A stretch of 64,000 nucleotides of DNA. Source: Blastobasis lacticolella. Lineage: Eukaryota; Arthropoda; Insecta; Lepidoptera; Blastobasidae. The translations under genes and the position numbers were made by a program. Below are positions 10,836 to 23,300 of this stretch, in pieces (the first letter of the stretch is position 1; every line of letters starts with the position of its first letter). Under the pieces are notes generated by a model. That model saw only the letters and a list, made by a program, of their open reading frames with translations. It was not told where the DNA came from and made no database searches. Location of the stretch: NCBI GenBank assembly GCA_905147135.1, contig LR990041.1:1240001-1304000 (forward strand), given 5' to 3'.

Positions 10836-11079
10836 AAATTAATTGTATTTTAAATAATTTAGCTATTTTTTATTTTAGTAAGTGCTTTTTCTTGTGGAAA
10901 ACATATTTATACTAAATTTAATACCTAGACATTCTGTTCATTATCTAGACAGGCATTGGTATTACCATCTCCCACATTTTTATTATAGTCTAAAGGAACA
11001 GAATATCTGAATTTTGTTAATACTATTTCAGACAAGACATTCAATACAGTTGCCAATGTATACACTATATTTTTTCAAT

Positions 11080-11345
11080 ACCACAAAGGTGGCAAACAAG
11101 CTTACGGCCCGCACGATGGTAAGCAGTCACCGTAGCTTATGGACGTTTGCAATACCAGGGGCATCACCCACGTGTTGCCGACCCCGTAAAAACCTTTTCA
11201 CCCCTTTCTTGAAGAACCCATGTTGTACTCTCCAGGGAAAACTCTTTGCGCATGTTCGTCGCGGCTTGGTTTACCAACCGAGGGCGGACCGAAAACAACA
11301 GCCCTATAGCAGATCATAGGTCGAATTACCGCTTTATAGAGCAAC
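11080..11345 (+). mobile_element. Family 7 repeat (GGTGGCAAACAAGCTTACGG)
   Basis: Shares GGTGGCAAACAAGCTTAC, GGGGCATCACCCACGTGTTG and CCCCTTTCTTGAAGAACC with 16588-16755. Probably a LINE 3' fragment; strand not certain. Confidence 0.5.
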
Positions 11346-11989
11346 ATTGTTATTTATTTGTTTAGTGCCTATTTTATAGTCACGTACTTTGCGCGCGCAA
11401 TTACTAATTTGTATTGGGTGGCTAAGCAAAGTAACTTTATTAAAATTAAACTCAAAACTACACTATAAAAAATAGGTATATTACTAATTATACAAAGCTT
11501 TAATAATTTTGTAGAATATTTATTTTCAATAGATTTTGTATACACATAATTTAGATAAAAAATTACAGTTTTAAATAAATAACTCCAGCAGAGGACTGTT
11601 ACGAGCTGCTTAGGATTTCTCCCTCCAAAGTCTGTGAACACGTCTCTGCTGTCGCTCCCGGCCTATATGCAGGTCCACAATTCTTCGCGCAGCGCCTCTC
11701 GCAGCGGCCGCCGGCTCGGGCCCTGCCGCGCCGCTGGTAACCGCCTCTCCTCTGCCCAATCCTGTCTTGACATGGCTCGTATGGCATCATCACCGCATGA
11801 GCCACATTATAGAGGTAGCAGCCAGCGTTTACAATTTTATCAGCGGTTTCGGGGTCATAATGCAGCATACGATGAACTAAAAGACATCTGCATGGACAAT
11901 AAAATTTGTACCTATTAGTCTATTGTTTGGGTTAGATGTACTAACATCCAACTTTTTTGTTGTGTAGCTATTAAAGCTGGGGTATATAG

Positions 11990-12285
11990 GGTATAATTTA
12001 TTTTGAAAACTGGAACACCTGATGTAGAACCATAATAGATCATCTAAACTATAAGAAATATGGAAATGGCGCCGTACTGAGTTTGATGGAGTTTTCAGTT
12101 GGATAGTTTTGGGTTTTAAATCTAAGCCATGTTTCATCTAATTCGGTCGGGTATAACCAGAGATACAGCTTGACCTCTCCGTAGTACTAGCTGCCATACA
12201 TTAGGGAGGTCATTTAAAATGGTCACTTGGGAAACATAAACTGCCCTAAAACACGCGGACGAAGGAGCGACGATTCTCTCTCTTC
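11990..12285 (+). mobile_element. Interspersed repeat, Helitron- or LINE-tail-like (pair with 37085-37400)
   Basis: Long match to 37085-37400: GGAAATGGCGCC, CATGTTTCATCTAATTCGG, ACAGCTTGACCTCTCC, GAGGTCATTTAAAATGGTCA, ending ACGCGGACGAAGG. The GCGGACGAAGTCGCGGGC-type end is typical of several lepidopteran non-coding elements. Confidence 0.5.
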
Positions 12286-12799
12286 ATAGGGAAATTTATT
12301 TTCTTATTCCTAACATTCGAGCGGGTTATCGCATCTACCACCTGGTGGATCGCTCTTGACGTGCTGGGTTGGCTGACACTCGTTTTTGGCATCACCTACT
12401 ACAGTTTGGTAGCTGCCGGTGGTCAAAAACACCTGTCATACTGTGTCACTGTGTCACGAGCACCTAAAACGAATAAGAAATTAATAAGCAGTGATTTTTA
12501 TTAAATATTATCATTCGTATTAGTTTCGTCTATAAAACCCCTTCCTGTTTGCTGTATATGTTCAAGAGGTTTTTGTCATTAGGTATTAGCTGTTCTGTGT
12601 TGTGCTTGATGCCCTCTCTGCTGGTCATCGTACTGACAGACTGGATATTGAGTTCACGATCACGTTCCACGCAAATACGTGGAAAGAAGTGCTAGAAAAC
12701 AGTGCAGCTAGTGCCAAACGGCGGGATTGTGACTCTATAATCCACATCAAGCTCAAGGGACTAGCCTTTATACAAGAGCATCATTATGTCTGTGGTACT

Positions 12800-12992
12800 A
12801 CATGGCTGCGTGACTTGATCGGCGCTGACGAAGTATGTTCGTTTACTTCACGCCAACGAAATGAAAATGCTGCGGTGGGTATGTAGCGTTACGCGACTCG
12901 ACCGAGACCGTAATGGTTACATCCATGAGAACCTTAGCGCGAGAGACATCGCTAATATGGTTAAGAAGGCTCGCCAGCGCTGGTTTGGATAT
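12800..12992 (+). pseudogene. RTE-like RT C-terminal fragment
   Basis: One frame gives LHANEMKMLRWVCSVTRLDR, then DRNGYIHENLSARDIANM and KKARQRWFGY. This is the EMRMLRWxxGxTxxDRxRNxxIR … WxGH block of insect endonuclease-RT elements. It is only partial and is followed at once by SINE1. Confidence 0.72.
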
Positions 12993-13029
12993 ACAGTAAA
13001 TAGGGACCTAAACCTGACCTAAACCTAAA

Positions 13030-13360
13030 GAGCGTCGGTGGCCGAGTGGTTAAGGTATCCGACTCGTAAGCGAGGGGTTCCGGGTTCGAATCCCACTGCG
13101 GCCATGTGCCAATGACTCTTTTCTGAGTTAAGTACATTAGTTGAATGCTAACCGACGCTCTTACGGCGAGGGAAAACATCGTGATGAAATCTGCACATTC
13201 AGGCGACTGAATGTGTTACCATGATTCAATCTTCCATTGGTATGGTCACAGAGGTCAGATGGCACTTGCTCCACTGTAATGACCTGACCTGCCAAATCCT
13301 GGATCATGGTGAAGGCGGACCCCGGGAGCGGCACAACCGGGACATTAACGCCAAGGTGAT
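13030..13360 (+). mobile_element. SINE1, full length
   Basis: The cleanest copy: GAGCGTCGGTGGCCGAGTGG, GTAAGCGAGGGGTTCCGGG, GGTTCGAATCCCACTGCGG, and tail CATTAACGCCAAGGTGAT. The tRNA-like head shows intact A and B boxes, so RNA polymerase III transcription of a parent was possible. Confidence 0.85.
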
Positions 13361-13904
13361 TATTTTATTATTTTAAAGACCTAAATCTGTCCGTATTAGG
13401 AAGAAGCGATGGGCTACGACGATGCGAAGGTGCCGATGACCGCACGAATTTGAGCCTATCCAGCCCTTATGATTATTAGTGATTTTTTTAACATAAAAGA
13501 GCTACGTGCCTCCCTTTGGCATCAAACACTAGTTACATGACTTTGTCTCTACGTCCCATCGATCCTGTCTTCTTGGCGAAGAAACGTATGAAGCGGCTGT
13601 GTTAATGAGGTCCATGGTTTGTTCTTCTATTGAGGCGGTAGCGCTTGACAAAAGCAGATTCTGATGAGGAGGAAGCCCTATTTAGGGACCGAGTTTGTAG
13701 ATTCCTTTTCCGAGTCTGGTCTGATCTGCATCGAGCGCCACCGCCGCTTCATCCATCCATTGGATTCCTAGCATCTATTTTTATTTAATTTTATAATTTT
13801 TTAAGTAAGAATTCACTACCGTTCTTTGTCAAATTGTATTGAATATCATGTCTGATGGAATACTTTCATCTGACAGTAGTATAGTAGCAACTTTAATTTA
13901 ACTC

Positions 13905-14275
13905 CAACTCCAAGAGTTCAGAGCTCGATCACAGTAATATCAGAGTTACATCAGAGTAACATCAGAGTAACATTGCAGTTAAATCATTGTTCGATCATAC
14001 CGTTGACACTTTTCGTTGACAGAATTTAAGGCAGTTTGACAACTAAGAAGGATGCAACTTAGCAATGCAACCATAATGCAACTAGAGTACCAGAAAACTT
14101 ATTGTGGAACAGTTCTAACTCATGAAAGTTGCAACTCAATATCTGTCATTTGAATAACAATCACATGGAAGTTGCAACTCGATATCTGTCATTAGATTAA
14201 CAATCACACGTTTGACATGCGATGCAATTGTAATGTTACTGCAACTGAGACGATTTCCGTACCAGAATCGAAGCC
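13905..14275. repeat. DNA-element-like interspersed repeat (same family as 477-670)
   Basis: AGAGCTCGATCACAGTAATA, repeated CATCAGAGTAACATCAGAG, GATGCAACTTAGCAATGCAA and an end TACCAGAATCGAAGCC that is the inverse of GGTACCGATTCTGG at 477. It includes a local duplication of CATGGAAGTTGCAACTCGA-like sequence. Non-coding. Confidence 0.5.
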
Positions 14276-14351
14276 CTGGCGGAGCCCGGCCAGACATTTG
14301 TTCCGCTCGTAATCTCCGAAACCGAAACTAGGTTAGGCACTCATTTCATTT

Positions 14352-14573
14352 GATGACCTGAATGGTTCAGTTGTTTAACATGCTGGTCTACCACTCAGAG
14401 GTCCGGGATTCAATTCTTGGCCGAGCAGAAATTGAAATGATGAATTTTAATTTCTGTTACTGGGTTGGGTGTTATATGTATAATAAGTAGGTATTTATTT
14501 AAATTAATTGCTTACTTTGTGGCTAGATGGCGCTGTGTGAATTGTCCAAGTATATTTATTTTAAAAGTTCAAT
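14352..14573 (+). mobile_element. SINE2, near full length
   Basis: A GATGACCTGAATGGTTCAGT head, a B-box-like GGTCCGGGATTCAATTC, then GAGCAGAAATTGAAATGATG, TTAATTTCTGTTAC, GGCTAGATGGCGCTGTGTGA and a TATTTATTTT tail. Other copies are at 33793, 40390, 48466, 49964 and 57597. Confidence 0.8.
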
Positions 14574-15056
14574 CACCTACTAAGTTATTACACAAATTTT
14601 CAGAGTGTCATGTCATGGTGCTCTTGTTTTAGTACGTTGACATTCGATATTCTTATAATAGGACCACGATAAGTGCGTATTGACTGACAGTAGTAAAAAT
14701 TATAAAGTTGTCAGTCCTTCTTGTAAACATTCAGTTATTAGGCTTGAACTTGTATTTTTAGTTTGTCTAAATTGTAAAGTGCCACACACTTATCTGATCC
14801 GGTGGCCAAAACTGAAACCACAAAATAAAGAAAGGCCCGCCCCAAGCAGAAGGTCCACTGGAAACAATGCGCCATTTCTGTCACGCACACATTGACGTTA
14901 TGTTTACAGACATTCTCACGCAGTTTCACGCAGTGCTCGGTCGTGATTGTTAACGCGAGAATTCGTTGTAGTGTCGACTTAAATTGAATATTATTTAATT
15001 AAACGATATTATTATTGGTAAAATAAAAGTACTTGTACGTTACTAAGATTAATTAA

Positions 15057-15378
15057 TTATAAGAGAGGTAGGGCATAGCGGGGTATCCCGTTCGAATTGG
15101 AGCCGCCCGACTGGGGAAGTACCTCCACCTTACAGAATACCGCAGCTAAACAATACTCTTTTAAATAGTATTGTGTTTCTGCCCGTGAGTAAGGTTTCCA
15201 GAGCTCCATGGGGTGGGAATTTAGAGAACCGTGGCTTTGGCAGTGGAGGGATATTTGCCTTTTTGCTGCCAGAGTAACGTGTTATAGAGGTGGGCAACGC
15301 ATTGGCGATAGTCTCGGTGGTGACCACTTTCCATCAGGTGGCCCGCTTGCCTGTTTGCCTATCGAATGACATAAAAAA
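15057..15378 (+). mobile_element. Non-LTR (CR1-type) 3'-end copy, variant of 195-385
   Basis: GGTGGGAATTTAGAGAACCG, GGCAGTGGAGGGATATTTG, GTAACGTGTTATAGAGGTGG, then the shared GTGACCACTTTCCATCAGGT … GCCTGTTTGCC tail and AAAAAAAAG. Open frames here are chance. Confidence 0.68.
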
Positions 15379-16587
15379 AAGGATTACTTAATAAGTCCAA
15401 GAACTGATGGGTTACCATTTCAGACTTCGAGACTAGTCTAACTTCAGCACCGCTACGATTTCTAATGCCCATGGTGAAGCGAGGTTGACCAAGGTCTTCC
15501 GCTAGAGACCCTATGACTAGTTGAACAGTTTCAGGCACCACGTGACAGTTTTTAATAGAATAATGGCCACCTTAATGGTTTCTAGTCGGAAATGACTGTC
15601 TAGTTTAATATAAAAAAATCGCTGATCACCTTCCTTGTCCATCATCAGATTAACTTACTAATACCATAATATTGCATTTTCATCAATTTACATGTGTATG
15701 AAATTTTCAATTCAATTGATTACCTAGGAGTGGATCAAATCCCTGGGCATATAACAACAACAACAACAACTGTTGTCCTGGGGATAACATTTGAGTGTAA
15801 ATTTATGTTTATCAAATAAATGAATTGAATTACAGGGAAAGGTTATAAGGGTCTCATGATGTAATTAAGTGATGATGAATTTTTTTTAAAGTGACGAAGC
15901 AGTAATTTATAATTACGTTTAGTAAAGGCATAATGTCTAAAGCTGGTTTGGAAAATCTGATACACTTGACACAATCTGAACAGTTTGGAAAGCATATGAG
16001 CATATGATCACATTATGGCACGAATATTATGGCAAGGATTAGATTGGTCCTTTGCAAGGGACATGTTATTGTGAACGATCTTTAAAATTCTATTCGATCT
16101 TTTAAATACTCTTTTCAAAATTCAGAATAAATACAGTAGCAGCCCTAGTGAATCGGCAAGTTTACGTCATAATTTTCGAACACGACGGGAGTGGACCTTC
16201 TGTTAGTTCTCTATTTTGTGCTGAAACTAGGTGCCGCCATTTTGAATTGTCATGTCAAAGTCAACAACAGCGACACTGTAGTTAAGTTTGTGACAAATTA
16301 ATGTTACTTTATTTTATTTTATTCGGAAAACTTACAGCAATAATTAACAAATGATACACTCAATAATAAGGATTTTCATGAGCCATTTACAAGTTTTCGC
16401 CTATAGCAGTAACAATATAAATAATTGATAACAATTTCCATGAAAGAGAAAAAAAAGAAAACACAATGAAACACTTTTAAATTATGTCTAGCATGATTAT
16501 AATATAGTTTGAATTATACTCATATTATGAAACGCTAAAATGTACTTTTTAGACCCCCAGAAAATAAAGCGATAATTATTTTATATC

Positions 16588-16755
16588 ACTAAGGTGGCAA
16601 ACAAGCTTGCAATCCTGATGGTAATCAATCACCGCAGCCTATGGACTTTTGCAATATGAGGGGCATCACCCCCGCGTTGCCGACCCCGTAAAAACTTTGT
16701 AACCCCTTTCTTGAAGAACTTCATGTTGTACTCTCCAGGAAAACCTCTCCAGATA
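16588..16755 (+). mobile_element. Family 7 repeat copy
   Basis: Matches 11080-11250 (GGTGGCAAACAAGCTTGC, GGGGCATCACCCCCGCGTTG, CCTTTCTTGAAGAACTTC). Confidence 0.5.
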
Positions 16756-16884
16756 ATAACTGTTCAGTACACATCGATGCTATTGGTACGACATTAATAT
16801 CTAAACATCGATTTTGCCTTCTGAACAGATAAGTTGTTACCACTGTAAACAATATATCTGTTCATTAGGCAACAACAACAGTTA

Positions 16885-17010
16885 TCTACCCAAAAAGGTT
16901 GCCTGGAATAAATCGCTTTCAGCGATAAGGCCGCCTGTTGCTTCTCCTGCTGTTAATTTTAAGTATTATTGTAAATGTGAAATAAAGCATTATTCATTCA
17001 TTCATTACTG
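16885..17010 (+). mobile_element. Jockey/SINE-type 3' tail with (ATTC)n end
   Basis: GGTTGCCTGGAATAAATCGC, TTTCAGCGATAAGGCCGCC and AATAAAGCATTATTCATTCATTCATT. This tail (RNA-hairpin GCGATAAGGC, then CATT repeats) is common in lepidopteran retroelements; a diverged relative is at 44345-44480. Confidence 0.6.
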
Positions 17011-17096
17011 TACCTGTTAATAGTGATATCGCAATAAATAAATAATTTATCAAATGGAAAAGAAATATAAACAAAAAATCGAAACTACAAAATAGT

Positions 17097-17102
17097 TTTA
17101 TT
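17097..17102 (-). terminator. Polyadenylation signal of gene A
   Basis: AATAAA on the minus strand, about 67 bases beyond the gene A stop codon. Confidence 0.55.
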
Positions 17103-17168
17103 AGGTACAAGTTACAAAATAATATGCTACATATTTACAAAAGGCTACCACTACCACTAGTCTGCGTG

Positions 17169-17336
17169 TTAGTAGGACCCGAAGGTGATATCGTGGAGAG
17201 GCGAGGCTCCGCTCTGAGGCAATTCGAACTCTTTGAGGAGTTGGTCCAGCATCGAGAAGGGTTGGGAGCGCTGCTGAGGCTGAAACTGTTGGGGCTGGTA
17301 CTGCTGGGCCGGGGCGAAGTCTTGGCTGTACTCGAT
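17169..17336 (-). CDS. Gene A, exon 7: last coding exon
   Basis: Acceptor CCCTCCCAG; 55 codons plus stop. Starts [20 protein letters not shown] and continues [17 protein letters not shown], then ends ITFGSY. A likely polyadenylation signal lies 67 bases after the stop. Confidence 0.85.
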   Translation of the reverse strand: MEYSQDFAPAQQYQPQQFQPQQRSQPFSMLDQLLKEFELPQSGASPLHDITFGSY

Positions 17337-20300
17337 CTGGGAGGGATTTAATGAATAACGGTTTATTGCACAATCAAAAAAATACAATGGGTACTTAAAA
17401 TGTGATTGGTTTGGGTTGAGTCGAAAATAATTTTATGAATAGTAACTTTTCATTCATGTAACAGTAACGATGAAGTTGAGGTTCTATCCTTGAACTGCTC
17501 GTTAGGGTCGAAGGGTTTTCAATTTTGAGTTTTGACGTGAAAATTTCAATATTTTTATGCATGACTCTGAGGATTCACTGTAAAATGCATTCGGCAAATT
17601 GAAGCAAAATGAATCGTCGTTTCGGTCAAACGATCATCGGTCAGCAGTTCGTTTGAGGAGAATTAGGAACATGAAGATGAAGGAGAACCTGACCTAAACA
17701 TGGTAACGGCTCGGTTGATAACTATACTAATATTATTATTAATCAAGAGGTATGTTTAGCGGTGGGCAACGCATTGGTAGCGCTCCTGGTATGCTGATGT
17801 CCATAGGCGGCGGGGAACACACACCATCAGGTGGCCCGTTTGCCTGTTTGCCTGTTGTACGACATATAAATAAATAATGAATAAACTCAAAAACTACTGC
17901 ACCGATTTCAAACATTCTTTCACTAGAATGCTACAATATCACTATCCCGGGAAAATTAGAGGTTCCGCGGGAAAGCTGATTGTACACAGAACTGCGCGCG
18001 GGTGAAAACTGCTTAAACGGCTAGTGGCTTATACCGACCTGTGGCTTAGGCTGGAAGCTCTGGAAAGAAGGTGCGGGCCGGAAGTCCTGCTTGGGCCGGT
18101 TCTGCGGCCGCGCGGGCGCCGCCTGGAACAGGTTGGCGTCGGGCGCGGGCGCCGCGCCGGCGAAGAACGCGGGCTGCAAGGGTTGGATTTAAATATATTC
18201 ATCATCATCATCGGGAGCGTCAGTGGCCTAACGTTGATTATGCGACTCGTAAGCGAGAGGTACCGGGTACGAATCCCGCTGCGGCCATGTACCATTGACT
18301 CTTTTCTGAGTTATATACTTTAGTTGAATTCTAACCGATACTATTACGGTGAGGGAAAACATCGTGATGAAACCTGCAAATTTAGGCAACTGAATTTGTA
18401 ACCATGATCCAGTCTGGTCAGGTTCCCCTGGTAGCAGGGCCACGGAGGTCAGATAGTAGTTGCTCCACTGTAATTACCTGATCAATTATGGATCATGGTC
18501 AAAGCGGACCCCGGGTCCTCGTGCTCGAGAGCACAACTGGGATATTAACGCCAAGATGATGATTATCATCATCATCATAATATCAACCCATAGCATCTGC
18601 CATCCGACGCCATCTGAAGAAGCATTTAGGCGTCGGCTTTGAAACAATTTATTGGATAATCCGTTGTACTCCGTAAAGGAGTATTATGAGATTATGTCAA
18701 AATCAATAATTAATAATACCATTAAGCTATTGGCAATTTCATTCGAGTTGATATTATATTATTACATAACATTTGGTTATTATTTTGTAATTTTTTTATT
18801 TTACAATTTTTTGTGACATTTGAAATTTGACATATCCATTATTTTATTAAGACATTCTTTAATTTATTTTTTTATCCATTGATTTAATTAGTTGACATTT
18901 TGATCCTATAGGTACTTTTGTACAGAACAATAATATTTTATTATGTTAGAATAAATTATATTGTAATACTTGTTATTATATTGTAATACTTGTCTAAATG
19001 AATGCACACTTTTTGTCTGTAGGTATATCAATGAACTTGTATTAACTTTATGACAATGAATACAAGTACATTTATGTACCTAAATATGAATCATAATGTT
19101 TCCGTCTTCGAACGAAGCCTTTTTTTTCAACACATGGAGCTTTCTATAACTTAATGATCTATACATATAATAAAACAGTCCTGTACATTGAATAAATTTC
19201 TAAAAAAATATATTATTTAGTGCGATGAAGAAAATTTTTAAAATTTTATGTCTGTCTTTTATTCATTTATGTTTGACTGTGTGTACACGATAATCTCCGG
19301 GATATAGTATATCTTAGTACAAATAAATAACCGGCGTCTAAGTACGGCCTTATTAGGTACTATAACCCAGATTTACATGTTTTGTTTATAATAACTTTTA
19401 TCAAATTTACTATTTCTTCTGTAAGCGCGATAAAAATAAAAATTTGTATGAGAATATTGAATGTAAGTCTGTTGATATGTTTTGTTTATGTGTAATACTT
19501 ATGTAAAACTATTTGTTTTCCTAAATTAATGAAAAATAATAATCATCATCATTTGCCTGCCTTTATCCCAAAATAAAAATAATAAATTGAACAAAACTCT
19601 AGTCTTTCTTTATATTAGACAAGACAGGCATTTGACCGCCATCTCACCTGATGGTAAGTAACGACACAGCCGAACAAACGGTTAGAACAAACACAGATGG
19701 AGCCTTGTCTGCAGCGCCGTTTGCGGCTGTGGCTGGAGCTGCGGTGCGACTAATTGTGCTACAAGTGGTTATACCACAGCCTCTGCGCCCTATATTGTGG
19801 ATTTGATTACGACTCCGACCGGTCTGTACCGCGGCTTAGCCAATACAGTGACGAATATGAAGCAAGCAACACAGAGCCAACTGACACAGGTCTTACTTTG
19901 ACGCCAAAAACACAGTCTTCTTATGATCGAGTCGATGGACTAAACTCTGACTTACATTTTATTCGCCGAGTATTCGGTGACACATACAGCATTTGGACTA
20001 GAAACGAGGTGGTCCAACATTTGCGAATATATGCCACAGTCGCACTGTGAACTGTCATTTGTATATCCCCACCTAAAGAGATTCTCATTATCTCTCCTAC
20101 AGCAGCCCAATTAGGTTTGCAGTCTATTTATCGCCTTCCAGGTCGGCTACAGAAGTTTGTTTCCGGGGAGCCTTTCAGTAGGATATAGTAGGAGATAAAA
20201 CACAGTAAGTATTACCTTAGGCGGAGCCGGCCCCTGCGCCCTATATTGCTGCTGTTGCGGCTCCGGCCTGTACTGAGGCTGAGGCTGCGGCTGCGGCGCC

Positions 20301-23300
20301 GGCCTGTACTGAGGCTGAGGTTGCTGTTGCGGCGCCGGCCTGTACTGAGACTGCGGCTGCGGGCGCGGCCTGGGCGCGGGCGCGGGCGCGGGCTCGTCGT
20401 AGTCGTAGTCTACTTGCTGCTGTACAGGAGCGCGGTATTGGGAGCGGCCGCCCTGGAATTTGGAGGGGATAGGGGTCAATTATTAATTGATTTAACTATT
20501 GCACACAATAATGAAATACAGAGATATAACATAGACATAACTGATACAACAGGCACTACTTATTTGTAAAAGAAATTTCTTCCAGCAGGCCTACAGAAAG
20601 GAAATGTTTAACTAAGAAATGCAGATACGACGCGCACAATTAATGAAAAATTATAAAATACATATGAATATGACTAATTTTTATATATTATATCAATAAA
20701 TACATACATACTTATACACTTAAATATAAATATAAATATAAATAATCTAATCAAATATCAATATTAATATTATCATCACTGCCTTTGTGAAAAGGGTGAC
20801 GGCGGGAAGGTTAATAACACAAGAGGCTGGTCAGTGTGGAAAGCTTGGAAGCCTCTATTATTGGTTAATTTAATTCATTTTGACGGTGGAATACTGTAGA
20901 TTATTAGAACCCTCAACCTTTATTTAAAACAAGTTCTAATGAAAAATATTTAAAATTTCCTCTCAATCAGAAACTGGGTAATGGGTCAAATTTAACTTAC
21001 AAGATTTTATTAAGAACAGACATGGGGACATGTGTAACTAAATAAAAGGTTGTAAAAAATCTTAGATTTGATTGCAATATGTACGTCTTCCTATTCCATT
21101 CATTTCTGCCATATATATCTTAAGACTCTTGGTCTACCCTAAAGCGACGAGCATAGATGAAAAGGTTGATGAATGTGGAAAAGGAGGGAGATTTAGAACA
21201 ATGTGGTCTCTGCGTACCCCTGCGGGAAATAGGAGTGATGAAATGTTAACAAACAGATCCGTCCCGCGTTATGCCATGGCATGTAACAACGTCTTGAAAT
21301 TTCGCCACCAAATATTACGATTTCGGTTAGACAATCTTTTTCCGCTTATCATGAGAATTCAATAGGTAAAGTTATACATGTTGTTAATAGTAAGACCCAT
21401 CCCAAACCATGGAGCATCTGCTTTCTTGTCCTCTTTGTCCTGCTACCTGCACTAGGGAGGAATTGTTCCTGGCGACTGATAATGCCGTTGCCGTGGCCAA
21501 CTACTGGGCATGCCAGATCTAGGGTTTTCGAAAAATTTACTCGACGAAGAAGAATAGTAAGAGACTATCACTACCTAAATATGCAATAGAACGATTTCTT
21601 AATGAAATAAACTTAGACCGTAGTCATGGCGACTACGTATTATATAGGAAGTTAGTTGAGGACACGCCACCTGATAATTAAAGGCCCCATCGCCCAAATA
21701 CTAGACGTTGAATTTTCAATTTAGTTTCTCGAGTATGAGGTGGATCGCTACAGCAAAAATGTCATGCCCGAGTGGTTCACCTCGCTGACAAACTACCGCT
21801 GAATGCAAGAGGTGGCCCTTGTAAATATGATTGGTAATACCATCTGTTGTTTAGAAAGTACAGTCGATGGTCACTTAAACGGGTTCGGGAATTCAGTCTA
21901 CTGTGACTTGTTGGCCCGCTGGTCTTCCTGGCGAGTCTCGCTGACGAGCGTAAACGTGAATTTTTTTTTTTTTTATGTTATACGGCAGACAAACAGGCAA
22001 GCGGGCCACCTGATGGAAAGTGGTCACGGCCGCCTATGGACATCAGCAACACCAGGGGGAACTTGTTCTAACCTAACCTAATACAAGTAGACCCACAAAT
22101 CACGTAGACAATGGAGTTTTCGGCTTTGCAATATAAACAAACATAATTACAGCGTAATGACACAATCGAATGCAGCGCATTGCCTATAGAGCTAACGAAC
22201 AAAACTTGACTTGTTATTTAATAAACAAAACTTGTCTGGAAGCTTGATTTTGCGATTGTGTTCCCTGATATGTAAACTGGAAGGCTTCAAGGCTAGAGTA
22301 AATGGGCTAAAGTCACTTACGACCAGGTGAGATGCCGGTCAAATGGATGGATAACTTGGGTTAGTTTGATAAAAGAAATTGAGGTACTACGACGCACCTG
22401 TTGCTTTTGGGACCTCTGCTCCTCCTGTCGGGTCTCGTCGACGAGCGTGGGCGGCGCCACCGTGATGCCCTCGCCGGATGGTTGGAATCCGAACTTGTTC
22501 GCGCCATACTCCACCACTCGGAGCTGGAAGTGTTGGGTTGTATTTTATTTACAGACATAGAGGATAGGTCGATGACGATTTTATTTTATTTTGTTCTGGT
22601 CTGGTAGAGGGTCCGTGGCTTAATGGTCAAGGCGCTGTCCTAATTAGCAACGGTCGTGCGGCGGGTGGTTTTGAGGTCTCCTATTGGTCGGGCGTCGTTC
22701 GTCGAACGACCATGGTCGCGCGACCGTGGATAATTAGGACGCCTAAGGGGTCCGACTCGTACCCCGAGGTACCAACCCCTCTGCTGCCATTTACCTATGA
22801 TGATTATTTTCTGAGTTATGTATATATGTACATAATCTAAACACTGATGCTCTTACGGCTATATTTTACAGCTCACGTTAACAATAAGTTGGTATTTATC
22901 GCAATCACCTTTCCAGTGTCGTCCTTGTACCCGTATTTGCCCTTCACCTCGCCGGTGGGCGCCTTGGTCTCGATCTTGAAGGATCCGTCGGCCGCCTCGT
23001 AGCCGTATGTGTATGAGCCGTCATCATTGTGCCTGGAATTGATACAAATACATACATACACACACTCATGTCTGTATGCCACAAGGGGCAAGCAAATATC
23101 TACTATTGAAAAACAACTATGATCTACCGTCATGGGGTGCCAATCCCGAGACTTTTTCTTTATGTTATACGGCAGACAAACAGGCATGCGGGCCACCTGA
23201 TGGAAAGTTGTCACCGCCGCCTATGGACATCAGCAACACCAGGGGCGCTACCAATGCGTTGTCTGCCTCTAAGTAGACCTCTAATATACCTCTTGAACGA

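Noticed and set aside
13030..13105. Functional tRNA gene
   Set aside because: The cloverleaf-like head continues directly into the SINE1 body, and the same head occurs many times in the window.
18031..18036. Alternative donor GTATAAG four bases into the gene A exon 6 intron
   Set aside because: Better consensus, but it shifts the frame so exon 7 would not be read through to FGSY.
19754..20050. 98-codon plus-strand frame with start and stop
   Set aside because: No domain, splice context or codon pattern; lies in a gene A intron. Chance is the simplest explanation.
20246..20569. Plus-strand Leu/Arg-rich frame
   Set aside because: Antisense shadow of gene A exon 5.
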